This document shows positions 11,601-26,600 of a stretch of DNA of 64,000 bases, piece after piece. Location: the NCBI RefSeq assembly GCF_019393635.1, contig NC_057861.1:84561827-84625826 (forward strand), in the 5' to 3' direction. Every line of letters starts with the position of its first letter. The first letter of the stretch is position 1. The notes under the pieces were generated by a model. The model was not told the origin of the DNA. It saw only the letters and a program-made list of their open reading frames with translations, and ran no database searches. This stretch comes from Dromiciops gliroides (lineage: Eukaryota > Chordata > Mammalia > Microbiotheria > Microbiotheriidae). Both the position numbers and the translations under genes were made by a program.

Positions 11601-14600
11601 GGGAGATGCCACAAGAACAATTTTGTGAGAGAAGGTCTCACCTTATTGAATTCAGGGCTTGAGATGAAGACTGGGTGGGTGTAGGTAAGGGTCGGACCAG
11701 GTGGTCTCTAAGGTATCTTCCAATCTCTAAGATTCTGTTATTGTGACTCCGGGTTTTAATGATATCAATTTCAAAGTGAATCAACAATGTGATGTGGCAG
11801 CCCCAAAATACTAATGCAGGAACCACAGGTTGCATCAACAGACCAAAAGCATAGACGCTATGAAGAGTTCTCAGTGACAGACAAAGGAATTGTGCTTATT
11901 GCTAACAGCCAACGAATATTAATTTATTAGGAGAGACTGAAACTCTCCAGTGATGGAGATTCTGCCATGCCACTCAGTCCAGAGTCTGACAACCAGCATA
12001 GCTTGGGAAGTCCTTCCTCATGTCTACATTTCAACCCCTCCTACTGTGAGCCCCCTTCCTCCCATGTAGTCTAAATCCTCCTAGACAGGCAGTAATGGGG
12101 TGGGTCCCTACAGTTTCCACTCTTCCTCTCCTGGGCCCACCCCTCAGACTCACCGCCCCAGGCCAGCCACGCAGTGAACAGCAACACAACTGCCGGGGTC
12201 TTCAAAGAATTTGGTTTTCAGCAGGTTGAGCCAGTCTTCCACGATCTTGCCAGGAGGTGGGGCTCCATCATCAAAAGGCCAGTCCTGGGTAGAAGACAGA
12301 GAAGAGGAAAGAACAACTCAGAAGAGTAGCTGGCCTGCCCAAAAGTGGAGGGAATGGGAGCAACCAGCCTCTCCCCACAGATACCCAAAGGTTAAAAAAA
12401 ACACCTAACCAGTCAGCAGGCCTGGGTTAGATGCCATTTCATATGGCTAAGTCTTTTTAATGCAGCTAAGTCCGTTTTCTTAACTGTGAAATAAGGTAAT
12501 GATATTTATACAATTGAACTCACAGGGTTATTGTGAGGGAAACCCTTGGTAAATTTTGTATGAAAAAATTTGAGGACTTTGGGCAACTGTAGACTCAATA
12601 TCGGTCAGGAGAGTGATATGGAGGCGAAAAAGCTAATGCTTGGGATCCATCAACAGACATGGCTTTTACTCCTCTCCCCACTCCTTTGCAGAGGTGAGAG
12701 GTCCAAAAGTGTGGAACACGGCATATATTTTCAGTCTTTTTAGACATTTTTGTTGGTTTTAGTGGCATTTTTCTGGCCTCAGACACCAGCTGTGTGACTC
12801 TGGGCAAGTCAGTTAACCTCTTTTTTACGGATTAGGAAATCAAGGCCCAGAAAGGTTAAGTGACTGACCTCGAGTCATACAGCTAGTAAAAATCTGAGGC
12901 TGGATTTGAACTCAGGTTCTCCTGGCTCCAGGTCAACCACTCTCTCCATTGTACCACCTAGCTGGCTTGGTTCTTGGGCTAGAAGGATCACTAAGATCAC
13001 CTAGCCCAAGCCCAGCACTTCACAGATGTGAGACTTAAAGGTTGGGGGAAGGAAGGGAGGGAGAGAGAAGTTATAGCTCACAGATGATAGATGTAGACTG
13101 GCACTTATATCCAAGGTCACCTAGAGAAAGTCAAGGTTCTGTATCAGGATTCAAATGCTGATACCTCTGACTCCAAATCAAGTGTTCTTTTCACATACTC
13201 AATGTTCTTCCCACATACTTAAATCAATCTCCTTGTAATTCTTCCCCCATTCCTTCTCTGTCTTCTGGGGCCAATCAGAATCAGTCAAATCCCTACGTCC
13301 CCACAGGGCCCTTTAAATACTTACCACTCCCCAAAATAACAATTCCCCCTTTTTTGGGGGGGGGGGGTGGTGGTGAGGCAATTGGGGTTAAGTGACTTGC
13401 CCAGGGTCACACAGCTGGGTCTGAGGCCAGATTTGAACTCAGATCCTCCTGAATCCAGGGCTGCTTCAACAATTCCCAACCCCTCATGACAATCCTGTGA
13501 GGTGGGCTAGTAAGAGCATTATTAATCCCACTTTACAGAAGAAGAAACAGAGGCTAAGAAAGGTGGTAGAGCCATGATTTAAACCCAAGTAGGTTCTCTG
13601 ACTCCCATGCATGCACCCAGCTATCATGTCGCCCAAATCTTCTCTTCTCCAGGTAAACACCTAGACATTATATAATTAAGAAAGGTTGGGGAGGAGGAGG
13701 CAGCTGGGTAGCACAGTGGATAGAGCACCGGCCCTGGAGTCAGGAGGACCTGAGTTCAAATCCAGCCTCAGACCCGTGACACTTTTAGTAGCTGTGTGAC
13801 CCTGGGCAAGTCACTTAACCTCAATTGCCTCACCAAAAAAAAAAAAGGTTGGGGAAGGATTTCAGTAGGAGATAGGACTTTAGTTGGGACTTCAAGAAGA
13901 CTTCATGAAGTCTAACTCACATTCCTCTTGCTGAAGAATGGGGTTAGCATCACCTCAAAAAAACTGGAATAATTCAAACTGACAAACAGGGAATTCTCAA
14001 TTTAAATCTTTTTCTTTTTTTTTTTTTAAAGACATCCTTCTTCTTACAGGGATCCTTGAACCAGCTAAACTCTAATATACTTTCTAACGCTGATATTTTA
14101 GTCAACTCAATTCAGTTCAAGAAGTATGTATGATTAAACAAATACTGTGAGCAGGACCTTGTGCTAGACTCTGGGGCTACACAGAAAAAAAATGACAAAC
14201 CTTGGGCTCAAAGAGCTTACAGTCTAATAGGAAAATACAATCTGTATACAAAAGGAGAGATCGAGGCACACTGACAACAGAATAAAGGGAGATCATCCCT
14301 TTCCCCTGGACCAGATGGGGCAAGGCTGTCCAGGTAGGTTTCTAAGAGGAGGTGGTATCTGAGTCACACACTCTCCCATCTGGAAAGGGCCTCAGAGTCC
14401 ACCCTATCTAATTTGTGCCTGAACAACAACAACAACAACAAAAAAAAATCCACTCTATGAAACCTCTCTGAGAAAATAATTATTAATCATCAATTTCTTG
14501 GGGACCCAGGGATCTGTCCTGCCCCCTTCTTTTCCCGCCCCCTCCAGAGTTCAGTTCTCCTTGAGAAACTTCATCAAATCTCCTCTAAGGGTGGCTAGGT

Positions 14601-17600
14601 GGCACAGTGGAGCACTGGCCCTGGCGTCAGGAGTACCTGAGTTCAAATCCGGCCTCAGACACTTGACACTTACTAGTTGTGTGACCCTGGGCAAGTCACT
14701 TAACCCCCATTGCCTCACTAAAAAAAAAAAAAAATCTCATCTAGGACAAACCCAAGGGAATAAAAGGAATGAAGACAGATTCTTCCAGGTGGAATGATGG
14801 GATTAAACCACACCTAGATAATGACTCTGCCTTATGCAACTTGAGTGAAGGGTCTTTTGCATTCTTTTCCCTGATGTGGATCAGTAGAGTTCATTTTAAT
14901 GTAGACCACCTTCAAGTCACATCAACCAATGGAGTTGAATGATGCTAACCAATTAGCTTTGATTAATGTATAATGACCCGCCTCTATCAAAAGGGATTGA
15001 AAAAAAAAAAACCTGGACAGGTAGCCATGTTAGCTTCTCTTGGCTCTCTGGGACCACATGGTCTCTGTCTCTGTCTCTCTTGGGTCTCCTTGAGACCACG
15101 CGCTGTCTCTCTGGGAGACAACAGCATGGGTCTTTTGGGACTTTCCTCCTGCTCACACTAACTGGCATATGGAGGCCATCTCCCCGCTTTCTCTGCCACA
15201 GCCTGAGACCATGAGAAGTTAGGGAGTCCTGCAGTCAATCCTTTACTGGCATAATATTGATAAAATAACGTATGCTTACCCAAACCTGGTGCCTAAGCCA
15301 ATTAATTTTTTAAAAATCACACCCCTTAACAAAGTCATCTAATCTGCTGAGCAAGGCAGCCTCCAGTAGTAGGGGGCCTCATGGTGAGAGAGAACCCATA
15401 ACTTTCCAGGGCAAGTCATTCTATCTGGGAGGGCTCTAACTGCCAGGAAGATTTGACAGGAAGCCTAAATCTCCCACTTGACAAGATCTACCCATCACTA
15501 TCAGATTCCACCACCTCACAGGGCAAAGCAGAACACGTTTAACAGCTCTTCCTTCCAGGTCTCTGTCTTCCATAAGACAAGAGCTATCGTGTCCCCTCTA
15601 AGTCTTTTCTCCTGCAGGTCCAATATCCTCAGTTTATCAAGGCTACCGTAACCACCACCCTCTCTCTGGGTGCTTTCCAGATTCTTTCCTGAAATGTGGT
15701 CTCCAGCACTGAACACAGTCCTCTCAGACATACCTGACCATAATGAGACTATCCTCTCCCTTCTCTTCTGGGCTCTCTCTACCTCTGCAATGAAGCCCAA
15801 CCTTTTGGGGCAGCTATCACACATGGCTGACGCATACTCAGCTCCTACCAGAATCCTTCAGATCTTTGTTCAGAGCACATTACCCCTCCCCAACTTGCAT
15901 TTGTGATGCTGACTTTTTTTTTTAATCTAAGTGTAAGACTTCACGTTTATCCCTATGATATTTCACCTCATTCGATTTGGCCCTAATATTCCAGCCTGTT
16001 GAGATCTCTTTGGCTCTTAATTGCATCACAGAGAGCCGTGGCCCCGCTTCCTAGCTTTGTATCTGCAGATTTATTAAGCTAGCAGACTTGATCCAAGTCA
16101 AGGAAAAGTCAGCGGTATAGGCCATCCAGATGTTTTCTGAGTGGCTGAGAACAAGCACTGGATTATAGAACTGACCAATGACCCAGTGAGCCTCAGGTAA
16201 GTGAATCTCATATTCATTTAAGCTTGGTAAGGTGTATTCACCCTTCCATGGAAGACATCATTTTGTCTAAGAGTTATGTGGAAGGGGATGCTCTGGGAGA
16301 GAGGGAATCAAGGCCTGACCACCTGGCTGCCCCTGACAATGAAGAAGCTAACATTTATTAAGCACCTGTTAGGTGCCAGGTACTATGCTACGCTGGGGAT
16401 ATAAAAAGAGGCAAATGACAGTCCCTGCCCTCAAGGAGCTCAAAATCTAAAAGCCGGGAGACAACCACCAAACAAATATATGCAAACAAGATACATAAAG
16501 AATACACGAAAAAAAAAAGAATACACAGACAATAATTAATGAAGGGGAGGCACTAGAATATAAAAGGGTTGGGAAAGACTTCTTTATAGAAGATGATGTT
16601 TCGGTTGAGACTTGAAGGAAGCTGGAGAAGCCAGCAGGGGGAGATGAGGAAGGAGAGAATTGCAGACATGGGGAACAGTCAGAGAAAATGCCCAGAGTTG
16701 AGAGATGAGGTGCAGGAGTGGGCCTAACCGGGTCCTTCTTCCCATATGGCCAGTGACCTGCCGGGAAGACTGCGCCAAACTCTCCTGCTTTCCCTGGGAG
16801 CGAAGCGGTCCCCCTCTGTTATCAGGGACCAGAAGGGCCTCGGAACACGAAACGCCTTCCTGCTCTTGTTGATGAAGCTTCAGCACATTTGATTGGGGCT
16901 CTAGGGAGCTGAGCTGAGGACTAAGTAGCTCCCCATCCTCCTCTTCTCTGGGGTGGGGAAAGCCAAGGAAACGGCTCCCTACCTGCCCAGAGACGGCCCA
17001 GGGGAGATCCAAGGCCAATTTCAACCACAGCCTAATGAATTCAGCCCCCTTCCCACAAAAACAAACCTCTGGTTCTCTCTGACCTACCTGCCCTACAAGG
17101 TACCATTCTGTCCAACCTCTTCTAGGAAGCTCTCTTGGACCCACTCTCACTTGTCCTTTCCTTGAGTGCCTCCGACCCGCCCCATTTAAACCATGCAACA
17201 GAAATAACAACATGCGTCTAGCAGTCTACACCCACTGGCCAAAATGTTTTCACAACATCTCTGTGTGGTCAGCGGGCCAAGGAATGTTACCCCCATTTTT
17301 CAGATAGGAAACTAAGGTTCCAAGCCTTAATTAGAACCAGGTCTGTTGATAAGCATTCCATGCATCATGCTGCCTCCTGTGTGCACACACGAATAAGAAA
17401 CATAAATTGACTAATACACTCACGGACACAGAATTCACACACAAGAATGTATGCTTATATGTGCTTGAATATGAATACAAATGCACACATACCCCTGAAA
17501 CATGAAAAGGTTTCAACCCAACCCATGAGTGTGTGTACGTATACAGACACACAGACAGACACACAGACGTAAGTTTGCATACGATAAGACCACATACCCT

Positions 17601-20600
17601 TTCTTCAGTCTCAGCTAACCTGCTAGAGCAGTCAGTAAACCGACAGTCATTAACAGTCAGGCACTTTGCTAAGTGCTAAGGATACCAAAAAAAGTAAAAA
17701 ACAGGCTCTCCCTTCAAAGAAGGCATCTAATAGGACAGCCAACCAGCAGATAAATAGATACAAAGAAGTTATGCACAGCATAAACTGGAAATAATCAATA
17801 GAGGTAAGGCACTAAAAGTAAGAGGCGATGGGAAAGACTTCCTGTAAAAGATGGAAGCCAGGGAGGTCAGAAGTCAGAGGGAAGGAGGGGAAGGGCTACA
17901 GGCACAGGGCACTGCCAGAGAAAAGGCCTGAGTGTCTTATTCTTGGAACAGTCAGGAAGCCTGGGTCACTGGATTTGAAGAGTCCATGGTAAGGTGGAAC
18001 TTACCATGACTGGAAAGATAGGAAGGGGATAGGAGGACTTTGAATGCCAAAGAGAACATCTGGTATTTGATCCTGGAATTAATAGGAAGCCACTCAAGTT
18101 TATTGAATAGAAGGATGCCAAGCTCCAAACCAATCCACAAACGGGGAATAGTGGCTGCCCCCCTCCTACCTCTCAGCCCAGCAGAGAGAGCCCCAGGGCT
18201 AAGGACCAGTCCAGCAGATGCCTTGCTGTATCACTGTGGGCAAGTCACTGTCCCCTAGCCCACGATCTACTCCTCTTAAAGTCAGGGGATTGGGTTAAAA
18301 GATGCCATGGGGCCCTCCCATCTCTAACATTCTATGCTTTAAAGTCCCTTGCAGATCTGACATTCCAAGTTCTCAGAGATAACAAATTCTTTTCCCCTAC
18401 TCCCATGCCCAGCCATCCTATCCTCAGTCTCCCTACCCCCAGCAAATCAGAGAAATGGCCAAAGTCCAGGGGCCCTTGCTCACCATGACAGTGATGCCAT
18501 CCTTCTCCAGCGGGGTCTTGTCATAGGTCACCTCGCATACTCGAACCACGGTGGTGGCCCCATACTTCTTTAGATCCTGCAAGAGGAGAAAAGGAAGGTC
18601 ACTGAAGAGAAGGGACCAAAAATCCAACTCCCAGACTTCTGCCCAGGCAATCCACCAGTCCTATCCCTTTTCAAAGAGACAGCCACAGGGAGGGAGCTAA
18701 TTCCATCAAAGGGACTTAGCTTCCAACTTAACCTGAAGGCTCCCTGAAAAATAGGGAAGAAATAATAGGAATTATAATAGTAATGACAACAAACAGTACC
18801 TATCATATTATAGCACTTTACTCACAAAATCCCTCATGAGGTGGTGGGATCCACAAATATCAATGTTCCCATCTTACAGATGAGTAAACCTAGCCTCACA
18901 GAGTTAAGTGACTTGCCCAGGGTCACACAGCTAACGATGCTGCAGACCAAATCAAAAATGACTGATTCTTTTCTTACTTCAAATCCAATGTACAGTGACT
19001 AGAGCACTACACCTGAAGTCAGGACCCCCACCCTATGGTCAATTCTCACCTCTGCCACTCACTTCCTTTGCTACCGTGGGCATGTTTGTTGCTCAATCTC
19101 AGGAAGCCACCGTTTTCTAATCTGTGAAATGGGGACAATAACCTGCAGTACCTACTTCCTGGTTGGTCATGAAGCTCAAATAGGATAATCGTGTACTGCA
19201 CTTTTCAGAGTTTAAAGAGCTATATAAATGTCTTGAATTATTACTGTGGCGGTGGCCGTGTTCCCACTAGGCTCTCAGTTTTCTAGAAGAAGAAAAAGAA
19301 AAGAAAGAAGATAGAAAAGAAGGAAGAAAGAAGGAGGAGGAGAAGAAAAAGGAGAAAGTAAGAGGAAGGAGGAGGAAGAAAGAAATATAATGATGTATAA
19401 TAATAATAATATCTAGCATTTATATAAAACTTTAAGGGCAGGTAGGTGCCACAGTCAATAGAGTATTGGGCCTAGAATCAGGAAGTTATTGTTCTCCACC
19501 TGTCCGTGGGTCTGCCATTTCCTTGACCAATGGATTAAGGCAAACAGAGGTTAAGTGATTTGTCCAGGATCACACAGCTAACAAGCATCTGAGACTGGAT
19601 TTGAACTCGGGTCTCCTTGACTCCAGGCCCAGTGATCTATCCGCTGAGCCATCTAGCTGCCTCTAGAGTAAGGAAGACCTGAGTTCAAATCTCACTTTAG
19701 ACACCACTAGCTTTGTGACCCTAGACAATTCACTTAACCTCCCTCTGTCTTAAGTTTCCTCAATTATAAAATGGGGGCCATAAGAGCACTTATGTCTCTA
19801 GGTTTTTGTGAAGTACAAATAAGAGAATATTGGGAAAGTGCTTAGCCCAGTGCCTGGCACACAGCAGACACCTAATCATATGCTTGTTCCTTTCTCCCTT
19901 CATCCCCCACTGAAGTGCAGAGCAATTCAAAGATGTTATAAAAGCAGCCAGGTGGCGCAGTGGATAGAGCACTAGACCTAGAGTCAGAAAGACCCGAGTT
20001 CAAATCCAACCATAGACACTTATTAGCTGGGTGACCCTGGACAAGTCATTTCACCCTCTTTGCCTCAGTTTCCTCATCTGTCCAATGGGCTGGAGAAGGA
20101 AATGGCAAATCACTCTGGTACCTTTGCCAAGAAAACCCCAGATGGGGTCCCAAAGAGTCAGACACCACTGAACAACAAACAATTCACATGTTATCACATT
20201 TAATCCTCAGAATTAATCCCCAGAACAACTCTATGCCATGGGTGCTATCATTATCCCCATTTTACAGGAACCTGAGGCCAAGGGATGGTGACTTTTTTTT
20301 CTTTTTTTTTGAGGGGCGATGAGGGTTAAGTGACTTGCCCAGGGTCACACAGCCAGTAAGTATCAAGTGTCTGAGGCCATATTTGAACTCAGGTCCTCCT
20401 GAATCCAGGGCCGGTGCCTTATTCACTTCGCCACCTAGCGCCACCACTGCCCCCAGGAAGGTGACTTTTATCCAAGGTCACACACATAGCTAAGTAAGTA
20501 TCTGAGGCAGGATCCAGACTCAGGTCTCCTTGACTCTACCTTCTCTACCCAATGTACCACCCAGCTACCTCTAAGAAGATAATCATTCCTGACTCTGACC

Positions 20601-23600
20601 CAGGATTCCTGGGAGGCTCAAATGAATCTGAGAAGTCTGCCCCCAGAGCCTTAGCAGTGCAAGCTTTAGTGTGTGCCACCAGGCCTAAGGACATCTCCTT
20701 CCAAATCCCTGCCTGCTCACTCTTTTTTTTTTTTAAGTGAGGCAATTGGGGTTAAGTGACTTGCCCAGGGTCACACAGCTAGTTAAGTATTAAGTGTCTG
20801 AGACCGCATTTGAACTCAGGTCCTCCTGACTCCAGGGCCGGTGCTCTATCCACTGCGCCACCTAGCTGCCCCTGCTCACTCTTGATATTAATAACAATCT
20901 CAAATGCTGAAAAGTAACCAGTGCCTGAGGCTGATCCTGACCACCCCAGCTACACAGAGTGTAAGTTCTGCCCCTGGCCACAACCCAGCCCCTTCAAAAT
21001 GAGGACTAGAGGTCATGGGGGAGGGGTGGGGGGGCAAAGCCCTGCAGATGGCTCAGGGCAGCCCCTCTCTGTTGCTATGCACCCGGGGCATCCAAAGCCT
21101 GGGCTGGAGAGAAAAACTCAGATCATTCTGTCTTTGAAGAATTTCAGGTGATGCTTAAACACGGGCCTCTCGGGCACTATGGAGAAAGGCAGAGAATTTT
21201 GTGAGAGCTAGAGATTCCCCGAGGGAAGCGCCTTTGCTTTTGTCCCTCCTCAGGGCCCCCAGACATGGGAGGCCTGAGAACAGCTCGAGTAGAAAACCTG
21301 GCAGCAGGCGCCGCTGGCACTGGCCTGAGCCAGCCCCCGTGGCCCTCTGCCCAGGGCCTCAGGATTAGACGCTCTGATGTATGGACAGATTCCTAGAGCA
21401 TGAAGGGACCTCGGATACCGTTTAGTCTAAGCACCTAATTTTATAGATCACAAGGCAGAAAACCTAGACAGAAGAGGTGACTGGTCCAAGGTCACCCAGC
21501 ACACCAGGGACGGCCTCTAGATTAAAATTCCCAACCCTCGGGCCAAGGTTCTTAACATTTCCCAGCACTGCACAGGGCCTCATCTCTATCTCTCTCCTGG
21601 GGCCCCAAGCTTTTACTTCCCTTCCCAGGCAGACACCAGGGCCCAGGCCGGGGGGAGGACACCATGCTCAGCCCTATCTTTTGTTTCCCCTCAACCTCGA
21701 CAAGGACAAGCCCCAGCGCTAGGAACACTGTGTGATCACTGCCTGGTCCAGGAACAGAGGCGGGCCCAGGGAATGAGGGAGGCTGAGAAGATGGGCAGCA
21801 TTTGTGGGGGAAGGGAAGGGAAAGGGTCCTCAGAGCCAAGACCAAGACCAAGGTCCTTATCATAGAGATCAAGAAAAGCTAAAGGGCCCCAGGAGCAGTT
21901 ATGGGTCAGAGGCACCACTTGAGCCCAAGTCTTTCTGGCTTTTTAGGCCGGCTCTCTACCTACTACCAACACCCTGCCTCCTCTTTAAACAGCAGCTCTC
22001 ATGTCTACAGTCCTTATTAAAGATCTCCAAAGCTCTTTCTTCACAACCCTGTGTGGCAGGTATGTAGCATATCATTATGCCCATTTAACAGGTAAGGAAA
22101 TTAAGGCTCAGGGAATTCGAGTCAAGTGCTACAAATTACAAAGTCAACACTTTCTTTCCCCTAGTCTTTGTGCTTAGCACAACTATAAAGTGCTCAGCAC
22201 TGCCAGGCACATAGAAAGCACCACTGCCTTCCTCCTGACTTCCTCACTCCCTCCTTTCCCTACCTTTTCTTTCTTCCCTCCCTTCTCTCCCTCCTTTCCT
22301 GCCTTCTGTCTTTCCTTCCTCCTTCCCTGCCTTCCTAAATATCCCACAGTTCCATCTGTCCTTGCCTCTTTCAAGATCACCCTTCAATCCTGAAGCTTCA
22401 CTGAGGCAGGTGGGATTCTACAGAGTCTCAGACAGAGACATGACTTAGTCTCAGCTCTCACTTTCAGTGGGGCCTCGCACCCATGCCTCCTGGAAAGGGG
22501 GGGAGGGGTTACTTCTTGAAGTTGGGGTCCTGATCAGAAGTAACCCCATTCCTCTCCAAAGATAACCCCCCCCAACCCTGCCACATATCCAGCTAGGCAC
22601 TGTTTAGAGCCCAAATTCCCTTCCCTCAGAAGGCAACAGCAGCCATCAGAGTCCAATCTACCACACCCCCTGCACAGATTGCTTACAACAGCCAGCAAAG
22701 GTGATGCAGTGGATAAGAATACTGGGCCTGGAGCCAGAAAGACTTGAGTTCCACTCCAGACTCAAGACACTTCCAAGCTGTGCGACTCGGGACAAGTCAC
22801 TCTTTGCCTCACTTTCCTCAACTATAAAATAGGATAATAATAGCATCTACCTCCAGGGGTGTGGTGAGGATCAAAAGACAATATTCATAGCGTGCCTGGT
22901 ATAGTGCCTTGCACACAGTAGGCATTTAAATGAACAAATGTTTGCTGCCTTCCTTTCTTCCTACAGCAACACTAACTTAGTGAATTAAGGGGCACCCGAG
23001 ACCCTATTTTGCAGAGCTCAGAGAAAGGAAGTAATATGTCTAAGGTTAAACAGCTAATAAGTAGCAGATCCAGTGTATTACCCTAACTGGACTCCAAGTC
23101 CGGTACTCTTTGCATCGGGTCTTGCTGCCTCTCAAACCAGCCACCTCTTGGTATTCCAGCAGGAATCTACTCCAGTTCTTTGGTTGGGGAAAGGGAAAGG
23201 GGGGTGGGGGGTGGGGTTGGGGAGTCTAAGAGTAGAATGAAGTAGTTGTTTTTCTCTCATTCCAGAAGAGAGCCATGACATGGAGGTGATGTTATGACTT
23301 GAACTAAATTAGATTTAAATGAAGAAGGGCTGTGCAAGGTCACCAGCCTCATTCTCTCCTCCAGAGCCATCTGGGTGCAGTGGCAAGATGGCCCCAGATG
23401 TTTAAGGCAATTGGTGTTAAGTGACTTGCCCAGGGTGGTTACACAGCTGGTAAGTGTCTGGGGTGAGATTTGAACTCAGGGCCAGTGCTCTGTCTACTGC
23501 ACCACCTAGCTGCCCAGAATGCAGTAAGGCCTCTGCTGGAACACCGTGAGTTATAGGGTGCTCATTACCTACTTATTGTTGGGATATTCTGATTCTTGAA

Positions 23601-26600
23601 AAATGTTTCTTCCTATTGATAAACATTCGCCCCTATAAATTCTGTCCCCTAGAGCACTGTGTCTGCTCTTTCAGCAGGATTTTGACAAACCCAACAGAAC
23701 TCTCACTCTGAGGTTACATTCTCAGCTGGAGGAATGAGCCACATTCTCTTTCTCACCAAAGTCCTAGGGAGCCTTGACTTGGGTGAGGAGTCAGGTTTAG
23801 GGTTCAGACTTTGGACAGAGGCTAGGGCTTAGCCTGAGACCAGAATGACAGTCCAGTCAGTAAGATGAAGGTTCTGTCAAGGGCATTCCCACTAAGAGGA
23901 TCCCCACTGGCCCAGTCAGCCCCACCCTCCAATCCAGGTTTGCCCCAGGTGGTGCCTTTGGCTGACTTCTCTGGCCAGAGATAAGGAAAGGCCCAATTCT
24001 TTTCCTAGACCTCTCCCTGCCTTCCCTCCCACTGAAAATAGCCTTCATGTGTTGGGAAGGGGCCCGAATGATAGCACATGGCCCACTCAGAGGAAACACC
24101 CCCCCTTACCCACCCTCCAGAGTAAAAATAGCCGGATGCCCTAGTGAAATACCATAGGCTATTTTGAGGACCCTGGGGCTTCCCCAAAGGAATGCAGGGG
24201 CCTCATCGAAAGAATAGAGGCAGTGGTAGGGAAGGCAGCTTCTACTTCCCCTTCTTCTCAAATGGAGGGCTGAAATGCAACCTCAGTGGAGAGGATGTTC
24301 CTGGGCTGGGGAAACCAGAAGACCTGGGTTCCAGTTCAGTCTCTGCAACTCCAATGATGAGCAACCTTGAACAACTTACTCCCTTTGTCTGGGAGTCAGT
24401 TTCCCCTTCTAAATAATGAGATCAAACTAGATCATCTCTAAGATGCAACAGAGGATTGGTATGGGGGAGTGGTGAAGGGGGGGGGGGTGTTAATCTGTAT
24501 CCAGGGTAAGGGCTCCATCTCTGGTACCAAGAAAACAAAGTTGACTCACTAGGTCATGCAGGGAGCAAGTCAGTGACCTTGGCCTCTTTCGGCACTGTGT
24601 TCTAAGCAGAGACCAATCTTTCATATGACTTGGCCAGAAGCCAGAAGAGCCTATCTCAGGCTGGTGCCTCAGATCAAGGTGCCCACACCAGTCACAATAC
24701 TTCCCCAGAACCACTCTTGGTAAAGCCCAGAGGGCTGGGAGCTAGAAGGCTAATGTCGCATAACTGAATTCCCCTTGATCTCCAGGGCAAATAGATCTGC
24801 TAGGTAAATATCAGTCGTCTCTTCTATAAAATAGATCTGAGAATCCTGTCTCCTTCCAATGGAGAATCTCAGAGTAAGAAAGTTCTTCAGAGTTCATCTG
24901 GCCCAACTCAAACCTGAAGAGTCCCCCAACTTCATCTGAATATCTCCAGTGATGGAGAGCTCACTACTTTCAAGGGAGTCCTCACCCACACCTGCAGCAC
25001 AAGTCTAACTTTCTTTATGTTGAACTACTACCTGCCTCTGAAGCCAAGTCGAGCAAGGGGAAAGGAGAAGGGAATAAACATTTAAGTGCCAACTATGTGC
25101 CAGGGACTCTGCCAGGTCCTTTACAAATGTTATCTCATTTAATCTTCACAACAACCCTGGGGTCTATTAACCCTATTTTACAGTTGAGGAGACTGAGGCA
25201 AACAGAGCTTAAGTGACTTCACCAGGGTCACACAGCTAGTAGTATCTGAGACTGGATTTGAACTCAGGTCTTCCTAACCCAGTGCTCTATATAATGCGCC
25301 ACTTAGCTGACTCAAACCTAATCCTTCAAATACAGGGTGGCCTTTCAAATATTTGAACAATTGCCCCCCAAATCCTGTATTCACATAGTTGATTTTTTTT
25401 TAATCCAAAGGCAAGACTTTACATTTAAACCGATTACATTTTACTTTACTAGATTTAGACCGTGGTTCTATAACCCAATGGGATCTTCTCCAATCCTGAG
25501 TGTCCTGATTTAGCTCTCCTTCCGAGTTCCACGCCATCTGCAAATGAAGGGTGGCAGGGAAAGGGAGGGCTCTGTGGAACCTTACGTGCTTCTCTTCATA
25601 CCACCTTCTGCAAAAGGCAGGAAACCTGGTGAGGGTGGCACTGACAGCAACAAGGACCAGGTGGACAGCCGGGTTCCCAACACAAACCCTGGGCTAGATG
25701 GCAAGGAGAATGGATGCAGACCAGAATCCCCCAAAGCATATCTGAGCCCAGGAGCAAGCGTCAACAAAAGCTGCGGGTTCTACGGACAATGAGAGATTCC
25801 ATATTGTGTGCCACAAACACAGCTGAGCTCTGCTAACAGGACTTAGAGCGTCAAGGGATTTTAGAAGGTCACAGATCTGGAGCTGGGAGGGACCACAAAG
25901 GTCAGTTAGGCCAACTCCCTTATTTAAAGAAAAGGCAATTTAAAAGAGGGGGAAGGAATGGCTTGCCTATGATCACATAATAAGTAGCAGAGTCAAAATC
26001 TGAACCCAAGATCTTTCTAAAAGTTGGTGGTGGTTGGTGGGTCTTCAAACCTGCAGTGGATTCTGCCAATGAGAAAATGGAGCAGAATGCTGGACAAAAC
26101 ACCAGAGGCACTACCCACAGCCAAGGGATTCTGCAAACACCACCAACCTCTGCAAATAGCAGTTATGGCCACTAGCTGAAGACACTGTGTCCTGGGTGGA
26201 GGGAAGAAAACAAGTGGGGCTCCTTTTCAGTCACATAAGCCACATGGCCAGCCTAACACTTCGAGGACATTTGTCCATAGTAGCATGCCAAGTCAGTGAC
26301 AGAGCTGGGACTCGAAGCCAGGCCTCCCTATTGCAGCAACCACAGTTCTCTCCCCTGGGCACAGAGATGTGGGCAATTATCCCTTCATACTTTAAGGCTC
26401 TATGATTTCACTGGAGCAGGCAGAGCTGCCACCGGCAGAAATCATAGCCCCTTGATCCTATAGGACACAGTCTTGGTTTCCTCAGCCAAAATAATCATCA
26501 CTTGGTAGCCAAATGTCTGATAAAGGATCACTCCAAACTTAGCTTTTCCAGACCTCAAAAGAGATCACTTGTAGGGAGGTAAAGGATTACTATTATTACT

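Larger units (their letters stand above)
12285..18483 (-). other. PTP4A3: PTP4A3 intron 2
   Basis: Repeat-dense intron. Besides the elements listed separately it holds MIR/THER1 antisense copies (12775-12970, 13000-13200, 13480-13630, 17260-17370), and L2-related stretches at 14100-14240 and 17625-18130. The stretches 16720-17250 and 18130-18480 show no recognisable feature. Confidence 0.75.
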
